Assembly (NCBI GenBank): GCA_001692895.1
Contig: KV748183.1
Coordinates: 3,560,287 to 3,624,286 of the forward strand
From: Cenococcum geophilum 1.58
Taxonomy: Eukaryota; Ascomycota; Dothideomycetes; Gloniales; Gloniaceae
Direction of reading: 5' to 3'
Length of the DNA: 64,000 nucleotides
Of this stretch, positions 43,208-55,944 are shown in pieces. Within the stretch, counting starts at the first letter, position 1. Each line of letters starts with the position of its first letter. The translations under genes and the position numbers were made by a program. The notes under the pieces were generated by a model. It was given only the letters and a program-made list of their open reading frames with translations, was not told the DNA's origin and made no database searches.

Positions 43208-43373
43208 TGTCGGAAATGAGGCAAGCGGTCGTTACGTGTCGACGTGGCCCTAGCGTGGTGAGGAACCTTAAGTTCCTCACCCCTTTCCTTATTCCTATTA
43301 ATAACAAAAGAAGAACAATCATTATACTATCTACGAACCGTAGCTACGTGATATCCCCTTTGTATAACTAATA
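43208..43373 (+). repeat. 3' LTR of the 2.3-kb element
   Basis: A 166-bp copy of the 5' LTR with transition differences only, followed by GTAGA. Confidence 0.9.
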
Positions 43374-46300
43374 GTAGAAATAAAAGAAGTAAGGAATAAA
43401 GGAGAGGCGAAGGACCCTTATTGGGGGTCCGCTACCTATCTATTATATAGTATAACTACGGTAATACAAACCACCGTCTTATAAGGCCCTTACTAGACAG
43501 CCTAGACCTAGAGAAATACTATATCCTTGCTATATAAGAGCCGTATTATAATGCCTATATATAATTAACATACTGCCCCTAAGGATTTTAGCTCCTATAT
43601 AAACCAAAAGCAGCTATATGCGTATGCTTTATAATTAGCAAGGCTATTAGCCTGTCCTTATAGTTATGGCAGGCAGTTAACCTAGATATTATAGTAATAA
43701 TAATCTAGATATATAGGGGACCGGTACAGATTATTAATGTATATAACCCTAGGGTTAAAGGGGTCCTATAAATAGAGAATATTATATTAGTAATAAGCTT
43801 ACTAGAAACTAAAGGTATAGAGTTTATCCTATTAGGAGATATAAACCTTCACCACCTATAGTGGGGGGGTATCTATGTTACTGCTAAATAATAGGTAGAG
43901 TGCCTACTAAGAGCTATAGACACTAGGGGCCTTAAGCTAGCTACCTCCCTAGGAGCAATTATATGGCAATAAGGCACTACTAAAAGCATAATTGACCTTA
44001 TATTTATGGACGAAGGCCTATACTAGAGACTTAAAAGGTACAAACCTAAAGAAGAATAGGCACTCGCCTTAGACTATATCCCTATCTAGATATAGCTAGA
44101 TCTAGATATTAAGGCGTAACTAAATAGTAAAAGATACGTAATAAGAAAGCTTAAGATAGATAGCTTCCTTAATACAGTTAAACAATAACTTTAAGACCTA
44201 GAAGAAATCCACCCAATACTAAACGAGTAAGGCTTATTGGCTACCCCTAAGGAAATCGACCGAAGACTAGAAAGGATCTAGGCAGCAATTAAAAATGGGC
44301 TAAAAGAGCACTGCCCGGTCTTAAAACCGGGCCCCTATACGTAATACGTATGGTCTATATAATACGCAATTCTTATCGCCAGCTAATAATAAGCAAGAAG
44401 AAAATATATAAGTAGCTATAATTCTAAAGATAAGAGACAATATAAAGATATAAGAAACCAGCTAAAGAATACCCTAAAAAAAGAAGTAAGGAATAGCTAG
44501 AGACGGTTTATAAATAAGTATACTACTAACCTAAGCCTCCCCTATAATAAAGGTCTTTAGAGGATAGTAAAATAGGTAAAGAAAAAGGCGGGATGTTTAG
44601 TAGAAGACCTATACCTTCCGCCCCTATAAAGACTAGGTAAATTACTAGCTATAAGTAATAATAATAAGAAGGCAAAGATCCTTACAGAAAGATTTTTCCC
44701 TTAACTAGCTTTAGTAGACCTTAGTGATATTACAGGCGAAGCACCGGTGACTTGCCTAAGGGTTAACAGTGACATAATAACCGAAGAAATGGCTAGAACT
44801 ATTAGCCGCCTTTTAAATAATATAGTACCAGAACTAGATAGGATCCTAAATAAAGCCCTAAAGACCTACGGACTATTAATAGCACCTTAGCTTATAGATA
44901 TAGCTAGAGTATACTTTATAATAGGCTACTACCTAAGACTTAGAAGAGCTATAACAACGTTTATCTTACGCAAAGAAGGTAAAGCAGACTACTTACTCCT
45001 AGGAAGCTACCGCCCTATTACCTTAAAGAATACCCTTAACAAGATCTTAGAAAGGGTAATAGCGGACTATATAGCAGACACGGTTAAGGAACACGCCCTA
45101 CTACTATAAAGCTAAATGGGGGCAAGAAAGAACCGCTTAATACTATCAGCACTTACGCTACTCGCTGCCACCATTAAATCTACATAGGCGATGCGAAGGG
45201 ACTTTATAGTATTAATGCTTAGCCTAGATATTAGTGGCGCCTATAACAATATACCCTATAAGCGTCTCCTATACATCCTTAGGGTAAAAGGCTTCCTAAA
45301 ATAGATTATATAATTTATTTAAGGGTTTACGGGTTAAAAAAAAATATTACTAGTCTTTAGCGGATACCAAAGCCCCCCTATTATAGTTGCAATAGGAATA
45401 CCACAAGAATTACCCCTCTTACCTATACTCTTCCTTTTCTTTATAAGCAACCTGCTTAACTCCTTTAAGGAAGGGGTAACCTAGGGGATAGGCTTCGTTA
45501 ATAATATAAACCTAATTATATACGGGCTAATAGCCGTAGAGAATTGCAGAACACTAGAGAAAGTATATAATACCTATATAGAATAGGCAAGACAATATAG
45601 AGTCCAATTCTTACTAGAGAAATACCAGCTAATCCATTTTATAAGAAAACGCAACTAATCTGTAGATCTCTAGCATATAATTTGCATTTAAGGCTTTAGG
45701 GGTTAACTAGTTTAGGGCCTAAGAGTATTAGGAGTATAGGTAGATAGTAAGCTTTAGTGGAGCGTATATACGGCGTAAGCGGCCCGTAAGGGCTAAGTAT
45801 AGTATATTATATTATCTAGGATCGTTAATTCTATATAGGGTCTATACTTTTAGAGGTCACGCCTACTATATATAGCAGTTGTCCGGCTAACTATAACGTA
45901 TAGGTCTAGTATCTAGGCCATTAGAGAATCTGAGAAAGGCCCCCCTAAATCGCTCCTTAAACTACTCTAAAAGGTCTAAATAGCCTACCTCTGGAGTATA
46001 ATAGGCGGATATAAGCGAACGGCCACAGCTCTGCTTAAGAAGGAAGCTAATATTCCCCCCCTATAACTATATATTAAAGCCGCTGCAATATAAAGGGCGT
46101 AAAAGGAACGTAACTCTAATATTATAAAGTATATTAAGACACGCCTAAATAAACTATGGAGGGACCCTAGGGCGCCTTATAGGAGAATAAACCAATAACC
46201 CTAAAGTAGGGAAGATATATTAGAGAAACAGGTGAAGAAAGCAGAAGAAAAATGGTGCTACTTTAGGGCCCAGGCCCATATAGAGGAGGAAGGGAGACGT

Positions 46301-47154
46301 GTAAGAGGCTAGTAAGGACAACAGTAAGAGAGAGAAAGGAGCTAAAGTAGAGCATAAAAGAACGCTGGGAAACTATTTACTGTAATATAATACTGGCTAG
46401 ACTAACGCTAGAGAGGTATATAGGAGTTAAAGGTATAGAGGCTAACTAAGATAAGAGGAACCTAAGCTATAGCATAGTTAACGCTATAGGGGGTAGACAC
46501 CCTAGGGCTCTAAGAAGGCCTAACAAAGGCAGAAAATATAATGGCAACGCTCTTAAAAACAGGAATAATAGGACTAAAAGACTGGCTCTACTAGGTGGGT
46601 GTCCTAGTAGGTAGCCTAAAATGCGAATATAGCTAGCTAAGACAGACACCAAAATATATAATACTGTTATGCCCCTTACACACTAACTAAGAAGTAATAC
46701 TCTTAGTAGCTGGCATAGAGAACTATAAGATACTACTCTTAATATAAAAAGGGCTTAAGGCGGTTACCTAGTGGCTTATTAGCTAAAATATACTAAACTA
46801 GTTCTNGGTNNNAAANGAAATAATAATAGAGGGNANGGGGGNNAGTAACGGGCGCCCCCTAATAACTCTATAGTAGTAGAGTAAAGTATACAATACTAGC
46901 GCGTCCGTAGGCTAGTTACGGCAGCAGTGGTTCCTAAGGAGGTCAAAAAGTAAGGTAGTAAGAGCACTACAGGTGACTTATAGGCGCCTCGCAGGCGCCT
47001 TATAGGCGAGTCCTAAGAGGCAGAGAGATGGATTACGGGGTTTTCTCAAGTTAAGTCTTTCTTAAGTTGAGTTTTCTCCCTATATATAAATAAGGAGTAG
47101 TCTATATGGGCCTAATAGGGATCTAAATCGGACGTTAAGCAATGAATTATTATT

Positions 47155-49400
47155 AATAAAGTTCTATAATATAACCTCCTATAGTCTTTCTAGTATCTTA
47201 ACAGGTTATAGTCCTCTATATAGCTTATGCCTTATTAGTTTATTCCTTTAGTAATTTAGATATTTCTTTATAACTTATCTTACTAGTCCCCAAATTCTAT
47301 TAATAATATACTCCTTTTAAAGTCTTAATACTAAGCCTATAGCTCTATTATGTTCTTAAGTTAGTCCCCTATAGAATGACTTAACAAATTCTTTTATAAT
47401 ATTCTTTAGCACGTATATTGCTTCTTAGTTTTTATACTACTCTAAGTTCGGATTCTTTACCTATGCGTCTTAGATCTTTTATAACCACTTACTCTCTAGT
47501 AACTTATAGGTCTAATTAATTTCTCTTATTACTGCAATTTTTGGGTAATTATATCTAATTAATCCGTTAGTATTTTTTCGCAGTAAAGCCCCTAATGGCT
47601 TTTTATTATTCTGTAGTTTAGCTTTTCTATTTAGAGCGTCTACTTATATATTGTCTATACCCTTAGTATACTAAATCTTAAAATGGTATTCTATAAGTAT
47701 CTTTGCCTATCTAACCTGTTTTTAATTAAGTTCTTTTATTATTAGGAACCCTGTTAGGTTCTTATAATCTATTTTAATTATAAATAGTTTTTCCGTGCCT
47801 TATAAGAACGCTCTCTATTTTTATAACGCTGTAACTATACCTAATAACTCCTTGTTATAGATGTTATAGTTTAGTTTTAGCGGTGTTATCTTATAACTAT
47901 AGTATGCCACTAGGTGCTATCCGTCTTTATATTTCTATAGAAAGTACGCTTCTAGTATAAAGTCTAATACATCTATTTCGATTACTATTTTTAGCTTTAG
48001 TTAGTAGATTTTAAGAATTAAGTCTTAAGTAAATAACTCCTTAACCTCCTTAAATAGTTTCCTCTGTTCTTCTCTCTATACCTAAGGTTCTTCTTTCTTT
48101 ATTAACCTTATAAATGGCTTAATATTCTTTAACTATTAAGCTATAAACCTTCTATAGTAATTGCAAAACTCTAGAAACAATCTTAACTATATAACGTTCT
48201 CTAGTTTTTGCTAATTTACTATAGCCTTAATCTTCTTTAGATCTATACTGAGTTGGCCTAGTTTAATAATAAATTTAATAAAATCTGTCTTTCTAGTAAA
48301 GAACTTGTATTTCTTAATTGCTATTGGCATTTGTTCTTTATATAGTCTCTTTAAGACCTATTTAATGTGTTCTCCGTATTCTTCCTTACTTATTAAGTAG
48401 ATAATGATATTATTAAGGTATACTATAACAAATTCATCTAAGTATTCTTTTAATATATTATTAATACGTTTCTAAAACGTTGCTAGTATATTTATAAGCC
48501 TAAACTGCATTACTAATAGTTTATATAGTTCTTCCTTTAACCTAAAGGCTGCCTTCTATTTATCGCCTTTCTTAATTTTAATCTAATGGTACGCCTATCT
48601 TAAATCTATCTTTATAAAGATTTATACATTGCTGATCCTATCTTAGATTTCGCTAATTAAAGGTAAAGGATACCTATCCTTTCTAGTGATGCTATTTAAC
48701 TATCTATAGTTAATATATAGCCTAAGTTTTCTATTCTTCTTTAGTATAAATAGTACTGGATAACCTGCTAATAACTGCGATGGTCTAATGTATCCCTTTT
48801 ATAAGTTCTCCTAGATAAACTCTTTTAGTGCTCTCCCTTCTTCCTTAGTAAGCTTATAGATTAGAAAGAACCTTAGACTTATTCCTGGTTTTAATTCTAT
48901 TTTATAGTCCTATACTATATATTTTAACAGCTTTTCGCTTTTTAGTAACTATAGTTTCTTGCCATATTTGTGGTATCTCTTTAGTATATAACTTAGTCCT
49001 TTTTCTATTTCTTTATAGGTCGCCCCTACTTAGTACCATACTATCTTGGCTTATTGTTATGTTTTGCGGCGTTAAGTATCTCTAATATTGACCTAACCTA
49101 TAATCTAATTAATCTTTAAATTGTATTTTTGTAACTAAGGCATTTCTAATACTGCCTTATTATTCCCTAATAGTAATATATTAAAAGACATCTTGATTTG
49201 TCTCCCTTTAATAGTTATCTAAATAGGTCCTATTTTAAGATTAATAATGCCTCCTCTATAGGCTATTAGATCTCCTAAAATTGTGACTAATAAATAAGGG
49301 TGCTCCTTCTGTCTGTGTAGTAGCCCTATCCTTTTAACTGCTATTAGTAAGATATAGTTCTTTATTGCTTTACTATCTACTAACGCTTTAAATGGACATG
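47155..49400 (-). mobile_element. Gypsy-1 fragment: protease, reverse transcriptase, RNase H, start of integrase
   Basis: On the - strand from 49395: PFKALVDSKAIKNYILL (aspartic protease, Asp in DSK), then FILKKNRKLRLYINYR (from KK-x-GKLRLCVDYR), a catalytic region FVIVYLNNIIIYL in place of YLDDILIY, LSIDLKKIKAI, RNase H with IEIDVLDFILEAYFL, and the integrase zinc region up to NFI at 47155. There are many TAG/TAA stops. The protease end is broken at about 49400 by the tyrosine-recombinase element. Confidence 0.85.
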
Positions 49401-49498
49401 TCTATGTAGCTAAGCGAGCACTGCAGCAGCACCCCTGCATCTTAGCAACACCAACATCATTAACATTCACAAAATTGAGCCTTGCTTGCTTACTTTCC
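49401..49498 (+). repeat. Split direct repeat A1
   Basis: A 98-bp repeat matching A2 (53814-53911), starting TCTATGTAGCTAAGCGAGCA; differences are mostly transitions. Confidence 0.85.
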
Positions 49499-52400
49499 AT
49501 ATTAGTCTCATTTGAGAGCCAATGCCTTATTTACTTAATTTATAATAATTAATTATTGCTGTTAATAACTTAACAACCTATACGCTCGTCTAAACCTTCG
49601 CGAATTATCCGTAAAAACCTTAAAAACTTAACTAACGACGACACACTTAACAAGCTAAACTCCTTAGAGGTTACCTACCAGTCTCCCTTACCTTCCCCTA
49701 TACCTTTAGGCGATACGCCGGCGTTATAGTCTCCATCCTCTATAATAGCGCCTTTCTCCGCGGCTTAACGCGAGACTTTAGCCGCTAAAAAAGCCGAAGA
49801 ACGGCTCTAGTAACTACACGAGGAGGACCTAAGGATTAGAAGAGCTTAGGTAAAAGAGGTTAAGGACTAGGCAACCAACCGGAAAATAAGACTCCTTTAG
49901 GAATAGGAGGACCGTACCGAAATGCTATGCGTTTAAAAAGAACAGGAAGATCGGGTAACTAAACTCTATATATTAAGCCTCGCTATAGTAACAGCGAGAT
50001 TAGCTACGGCAGTATTATTCTTAACCCCAATTAATAAACTAGGTAAGTTGCTCCCATCTACAGCCAATATCCTAAATACCCTCCTCCCTAGCGTCCCAAA
50101 TAAAGAGATACTTAAGGTATTTTAGGGTACTTTCTTGCCTAATAACCTCTCTCGCCTCCGGATACACTAGCTCTGGTCTAAACCTTAGAATAATATCCTT
50201 ATTATTAACAGCGTCCTTTTTATAAGACTAAAAGAAGGGACGATAAAGGACTACCCGTCCGTTAAAGTGTGGGTAGAGGGCTTCCTTAACTATATAATAA
50301 TTTTAATTGTTATATATAAGAATCTTTCGGTAGATCTTATTCCCCAAATACTTACCTTCTATAATTAAGTTATCTAGCTATCTACCACCTACCAAATTGC
50401 TCCCTTAATAACTATAGCCTTAGAGCACTACTCTATAGTTATTTAAAAGAACCAGTTAGAGCTAGCTAACTAGAAGATCTCTAGTAACTTCTTAGATATC
50501 TATTATAATCCCAATACTTATAAATCCGCATCTATCTTAAAACGCGCGCGAGTAAGCACTAATATCTTAAGGACCTGTTATAGCTTTAATAAAGGGAAGT
50601 ATAACTTAGGCAAGGATTATAAGTTCCCGCATACCTATAGCAAGTATAGTGGCCTATATACTGCGAGGAATTACAAGTAGTAATTACTAAAGGAAAGTGT
50701 TAATAAGGAAAAGGAAGAGGAGGAAGAGGATTTTATTAAGCTATACCTATACTCCGCTAAAACTGTGCTCTACCCTTATAGTACGGGTAGGCTAAATACT
50801 ATACTATCATTTCTAGTCTTCCTGCCCTCCTCTCCTCTATAGGACTTTCCCTCCCCCTTAATTATTTAAGCGTAGGGGTATTATCTATCCCTGTACCCTA
50901 GCAACCTCTAATATAATATTATTAGTATCTTAAAGTTTAGATGCTAGATTAAGGTAGACCTAGAAATTAAGCTCCTCTCCTAGAAGAATTAAGCCTTAAT
51001 AGCCACAAATACAGTCCTAATCTTAGAGAAGATTAGCGCCGATCTAAATATAGGCAGGATTATAATAGCAACGTCTCCTATTATATCCTTACCGCTAAGT
51101 TTAGTACCTAAAGCGGATAGGGGATGGCGCCGTATTTATAACTTATTCTTATTATCTAGCCAATCTATTAACAACTTAATCCCTATAGCATTCGCCACAC
51201 TATAATATTTAACAGTTAATTAGGTTCTCCAACACGTTATATATATAGGCCGTAGTTATATAATTATTAAGAGGGACATTAAGGACGCCTTTTAAAATAT
51301 CCCACTTTCTATTAAAGCTTAACGCCTTATAGGGTTCTCCTAGAAGGGTATAGTATATTTTAAACGTTGCCTCTTATTTAGCCTTTAAACTGCACCCTTT
51401 TTATTTAATCTTTTTACGGAGGGATTCTACTAAATACTTATCTAATATATCCCGAATACCGCCTTAGAGCACTATCTAGATAACTTTATCTTTATACTCT
51501 CTAACGCTTCTATTCTCCCTTAATTACTTAGTGTATATAACTAATTAAGCGATAAATTAGGCATCCTATAAAATAAATTAAAGAATATTAAAGGCACTAC
51601 GGCTAAAGTCCTAGGTTATATTATAGATACTCTAAAGTCTAAGCTGCGTCTTTCTCCTTTAAAACAGGCTATTACGATTAAGGAGATTAATAAAGCGTTA
51701 AGTGGTAGATTCCTAACGCTGGTTTAGAGTTAAAAACTAGCTAGTAGACTTGCTTAGAGCGCCTAGGTAATTAGGCTTAGGCGTTTATATAACCGCTCTA
51801 TCTAGGAGTTTATCTCCACTTTTATAAAGGTAGGTAGTTATTCTTACTAACGGCTAACAGCTAAACTTTACTAAGACTTATTATGGTAGAGGGATGCTCT
51901 TACCCTTTTAAATAGTATCCTCTTCTTTAATAATACGGATTAAAAACAATTTTATCTCTTCTTAAACGTATTTAGGATTCTTAATTATAGGGCCTTCTTC
52001 TTTTTTAAGGATTCTTAAGGGACAATATAGCCGCCCTATTTAGTATTTCTACCCTAAGACAATTCTTTAAGCTGCTACCCTAATGTAGAACACCGCCTTG
52101 CCCTAATTAATAAGTGGGAGGTTTAAGCAATTATGACCTTATTCTAGCTCTAGGCAACGCAGTAAAAGTATAGCTTAGTTTATATCTATACGGATAATAT
52201 AGTAGCACTCTTAGGATTCTAAAATATAGTAGTAAAAGGACCGGGTAATTACCCACTCCGTAAGATCCTCTAACTAGCCGCAGCCTATAATATTACGCTC
52301 TATACAGAGTGGGTTTCCTCTATAAAAAACGGGCTAGCTAATACTCTATCTTATTTTAATTATAATAGGGTGTTATTACTATGCCCATATTAGGATACTT

Positions 52401-53660
52401 CTAATTTACTGTTACTATACGCTTCTTTATTATATTTAATTTAACGCCAAAATAGGAGACCTAGTCCCTCTTAAAAACCCCTTACCTAATTTCTAAATTA
52501 AGGTAAAAGCCCCCTTAGAATGCTTCGGCCAACTATTATAGTACAGCCTCTCTAATAGAATAAGAGATTTATACCGTCCCGCAATTAAAAGTTAGGAGGG
52601 CTACTATAACCTTTATAGAGCGGTAAAGTACCTAGCGCCCCTCTACTACCTAGGAGAATAGATTACCTAATAGATCTTTGGCAATACTAGTCTAGGAATA
52701 AGCCATATTAAGCCTACTATAGTTAGAGCCTATATCTCCGTAATTTAATCCCACTATATTAATGCTAATTATAATACCTCCGTCTTTAATAATCCTATTA
52801 TTAAGAGAATCCTAAATAGTGCAACATCTATAAATCCCTCTACTACAGCTAAAAGATTGCCAATTACCAAAGATATCCTTACCTAATTAGTTACCCCAAA
52901 TGCCTAATCCGTTAAGGATCTTAACTTTAACGCTGCTATTACCATAGCCTTTACGGGATTCCTTTATCTAGGCGAGATTACCTATACTAAGGCTCAAAAA
53001 GATAGCCACGCCTTCTCTACTATAAAATATACTAGAAATAACATAACGCTGGCAGAGGACTATATAATATTACGTCTAAAGCGTAGTAAAACGGACGTTA
53101 ATTACTAAGGAGTCTTAATTACAATTACCGCTTTAGGGCAACCTAAATGCGCAGTTTAAGCTATAAAACACCTATTTAAAAATAACCCCTAACCCAAAAA
53201 CGCCCCTTTCTTTCGCTTTAAGAGATCGGCCTTTATAAGCTACGCGGTTAGGAATAAGCTAAAGTATAAAGTTGCCGCTCTCGGCCTCTACTCTAAGCTC
53301 TATAACGGATACTTATTTTAAAAAGGTGCTGCTTAATATACTTAAAACAACGGTTTCACAGACAGCCAAATATAGTAACTAGGCCGGTGGTCCTTATAAG
53401 CGTTTCAGCTTTACTATTTATTATCACCAAAAAACCTATTCTGGCTAAGTGTAAACTTCTAATATAAAACGCTAATACCGTTCTTATTATTACTCGCCCT
53501 AGATGCAATAGGCGAAAGTATTTAGGCATAATGGCGTGCAGGAGTGCCTATTTTAGCACTCTAATACATTAACTTAAATCTCTCCTTTCCCCCCCTTTTT
53601 TATTTTTTATTTTTTCTTCCCCCTACTCTACCCTGTATAGTACGGGTGCTACGCTTCTAG

Positions 53661-53803
53661 GTCTATAGGTATCACGTTTAGTTAAAGTAGGGTAATCCTC
53701 TATAAATGGCCTTGCGAATATACCCATTCTTAATTAATGCCTTTAAGCCCGTACCCACTAATTAGATTAATTAATCCTCTTCTCCGTAAGCGTATAAATA
53801 ATA
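53661..53803 (+). repeat. Split direct repeat B1
   Basis: A 143-bp repeat matching B2 (53990-54132), starting near GTCTATAGGTATCACG. It sits 10 bp before A2. Confidence 0.85.
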
Positions 53804-53813
53804 AATAGATATA

Positions 53814-53911
53814 TCTATGTGGCTAAGCGAGCACTACAGCAGCACCCCTATATCTTAGCAACACTAACATTATTAACATTTACAAAATTGAGCCTTGCTT
53901 GCTTGCTTTCC
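53814..53911 (+). repeat. Split direct repeat A2
   Basis: A 98-bp copy of A1, located between B1 and B2. Confidence 0.85.
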
Positions 53912-53989
53912 CTCCCACCTATACCTTTTTCTTTAGTTGCATATTTTGGGCTTTATAAATAGATACTATAGCGATATGCTTGCGCACGG

Positions 53990-54132
53990 GTCTATAGGCA
54001 TCACGTTTAGTTAAGGTAGGGCAATCCCCTACAAATGGCCTTGCGAATATACCCATTCTTAATTAATGCCTTTGAGCCCGTACCCACCAATTAGATTAAT
54101 TAATCCTCTTTTCCGCAAGCGTGTGAATAATA
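53990..54132 (+). repeat. Split direct repeat B2 (right end)
   Basis: A 143-bp copy of B1. The gypsy-1 reading resumes immediately to its right. Confidence 0.85.
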
Positions 54133-55944
54133 GACTACTAATCTTGCTATTTAACTTATAAATTTAGGTATTGTCTTTAAATTCCTTTAAGGGTCTAAGG
54201 CTTTACTACTAGCTCCCTCTAGTTTTATAGGCCTCTACTTTTTCTAACTATTGGCTACTAAATCCTTATATACTTAACTTATTCTTTAGCTAATACTTTA
54301 TTTGCTTTTTATCCTTAATATACTATAGACACGTGTTTTTTAGGTATTCCCACTACTATTATCCGTCTAAGTATTCTTCTATAAGGAATCTTTCTGGTTA
54401 AAGTATTAAGTCTCCTAACTCCTAAACTTCTACTAGATGCTAGCTGTGTATATACTTAGTATTCCTGTACTATTACTTATCTGGCGCCTAATATATCCTT
54501 ATAGGGTATTTCCGGTTCTTTTCTTTTGGATTTCTGTGCATCTCGTATATATTATCTATATATACGATCTATAATAGCGTGTGGTGCGCTAGGTGCTTTA
54601 GGTTAACTCTTAACTTATCCTTATTCTTAAGTTTAAACCTTTATTACACTAATCTAAACGTTATAACTTTATTCGCAGGTACTAAGACGTGCTTTTCGCT
54701 TCTTTAGTCCTCTGATTATTCCTCTAGATCTTTTAACGTTATAATTAAGGCTCCCTTAATATAATTTATTGCTTTTTCCGTAATCGGGTAGTCTTAGATA
54801 ACTTTTTTATTTAACTATATATAGAAATCTTCCTACTTATTGTTATGCCTTTGCCTATACCACTTTTGGTATAGCTGCTAGAGTATATATGGTCTGTCCG
54901 TAAGGAAGTATCTTTTTATTACTATATCGTAATAGCCCTTTATATGCCGTTTCTCGAATCTAGTTAGAATCCCTAGATCCTCTTTATTTTCTAGTTTAGT
55001 AAGCTATTTAGCTTTTAGCGTACCTATTCTTGGCCTATTAGTAATTCTTTATACTAGTGCTCTGTCTTATATATAACTTAGTATACTAGATCTTATATCT
55101 AGTCCTTTTTTTTACTATACGAAGATTTTTATTCTAAACTTATCTATAGTCTCTTGTGGTTTATATCTTGTAACTAAATCCTTAAAGTTCTCTTACTTCT
55201 TAATTGTGATATTAACTTTTTAATCTTTAGGCTAAATACTATATTCCCCTAGTAAGTCTTCTAGGTCTATATATCTATCTCCTAGTTTAATTACTATTTG
55301 CATTGCAGATTCTCTAATCTATAGTAAAGCTATTTACTTCTTACCTATAGGTGTCCTGATTTATACTTCAAATTCTTAACCCCTTAGATTTTTTAATCCT
55401 AAGCCCGCTTCTTTCTTAAGCTATACTCCAGCCTTAGTTTAACTAGGCTTTATAGGTGTTATTATCTTATCTTAAAAGTCTTAAATCTTACTTATCTCGT
55501 CTTAAGAGTCTTATGCCTTTAGGAAACTTTATCCTAAGCTTATTTATATATTACTAAACTAAGCCGTTACTCTGCTCTATCGGTTATTATCTATTATAGG
55601 TCCCTAAGTATGCCTTATCTTATCTTAAGAATCTTAAGCCTTTAGCCTTTTGCCTTTATTAAGTAGTGAGCTAGTACTAGCAGTTGTCTGCTTACTTAAT
55701 CGCCTATAGATGTTACTCCTTCTATTTTATAAAGCGATGGATGCCGTATTTAATAGTGTTATAACGCCCGTTACTAAACCTTGCTCTATAGCGGTCTTAG
55801 TCTTTACTTTTATTGCGTTATTAAGGCTTAGATACCCCTAGTTAGTTCCTTTTTTTTCCTTATTGCTGTTAATTAATAAGTACTCCAACTCTATTATTAT
55901 TGTTACTAATTTTTATCTATACGTTGCTATAATATCTTAATCTA
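54133..55944 (-). mobile_element. Gypsy-1 fragment: ORF upstream of the protease
   Basis: On the - strand this reads as one protein trace with TAG/TAA stops: ENFKDLVTRYKPQETIDKFR, NRPRIGTLKAK, RFEKRHIKGYYDIVIKRYFL, LYQKWYRQRHNN, YPITEKAINYIKGALIITL, YEMHRNPKEKNRKYPIR. It continues toward the protease at 49400 when the tyrosine-recombinase element is removed. I cannot match it to a standard gag; it is assigned to gypsy-1 by position, strand and continuity. Confidence 0.6.

Larger units (their letters stand above)
41043..43373 (+). mobile_element. 2.3-kb LTR-bounded element, probably non-autonomous
   Basis: The 166-bp LTRs (41043-41208 and 43208-43373) start TGTCGG and end CCAACA or CTAATA. 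The 5-bp duplication GTAGA is at 41038-41042 and 43374-43378. LTR differences are all transitions. The 2-kb interior holds a gag-like trace starting MATVTLNNWKDSLPLGVATY (41618), a Pro/Gln/Ser-rich region, then a Gly-Pro-Arg tandem repeat (42521-42774) and a short tail. I found no protease, integrase or reverse transcriptase. It sits between ORF1 and ORF2 of the LINE. It is likely mobilised by a helper element. Confidence 0.85.
39251..47154 (+). mobile_element. Tad1-like non-LTR retrotransposon (LINE), RIP-inactivated, with an LTR element inside
   Basis: Flanked by a 13-bp target duplication, AATAAAGTTCTAT (39238-39250 and 47155-47167). Without its insertion it is about 5.6 kb. The ORF1 trace (about 39500-41040) includes a zinc-knuckle remnant CYRCVQ-GHT near 40357. 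The ORF2 trace (about 43400-46800) has an apurinic endonuclease domain (ILAI-EPYYNAYI, EFILLGDINLHHL), a reverse transcriptase with LGSYRPITLKNTLNKILERV and LSLDISGAYNNIPYKRLL, and a catalytic motif mutated to GFVNNINLIIYG, plus a C-terminal region that may be RNase H. Stops are frequent throughout. A block of Ns lies at 46806-46843. The 3' end (46850-47154) resembles that of the element at 55945-57562. Confidence 0.85.
49401..54132 (+). mobile_element. Tyrosine-recombinase retrotransposon (DIRS order, Ngaro-like) with split direct repeats
   Basis: Layout A1-coding-B1-A2-B2: A1 49401-49498, B1 53661-53803, A2 53814-53911, B2 53990-54132. The + strand traces are: a gag-like protein with CYSFNKGKYNLGKDYKFPHT, derived from a C-x2-FN-x-G-x-C...C-x-F-x-H-x-C zinc motif (near 50580); reverse transcriptase (about 50940-51750) with LPLSLVPKADRGWRRIYNL, IKRDIKDAF and HYLDNFIFILS; and a tyrosine recombinase (about 52940-53470). 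In the recombinase, AFTGFLYLGEITYTKAQKDS, KRSKTDVNY and GFTDSQI--LGRWSL-AFQLYY contain the remnant of the GHSFRRGAAT/LGRW..Y catalytic end. No integrase or target duplication is seen, as expected for this class. RIP stops disable it. It splits gypsy-1 at its protease. Confidence 0.85.
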
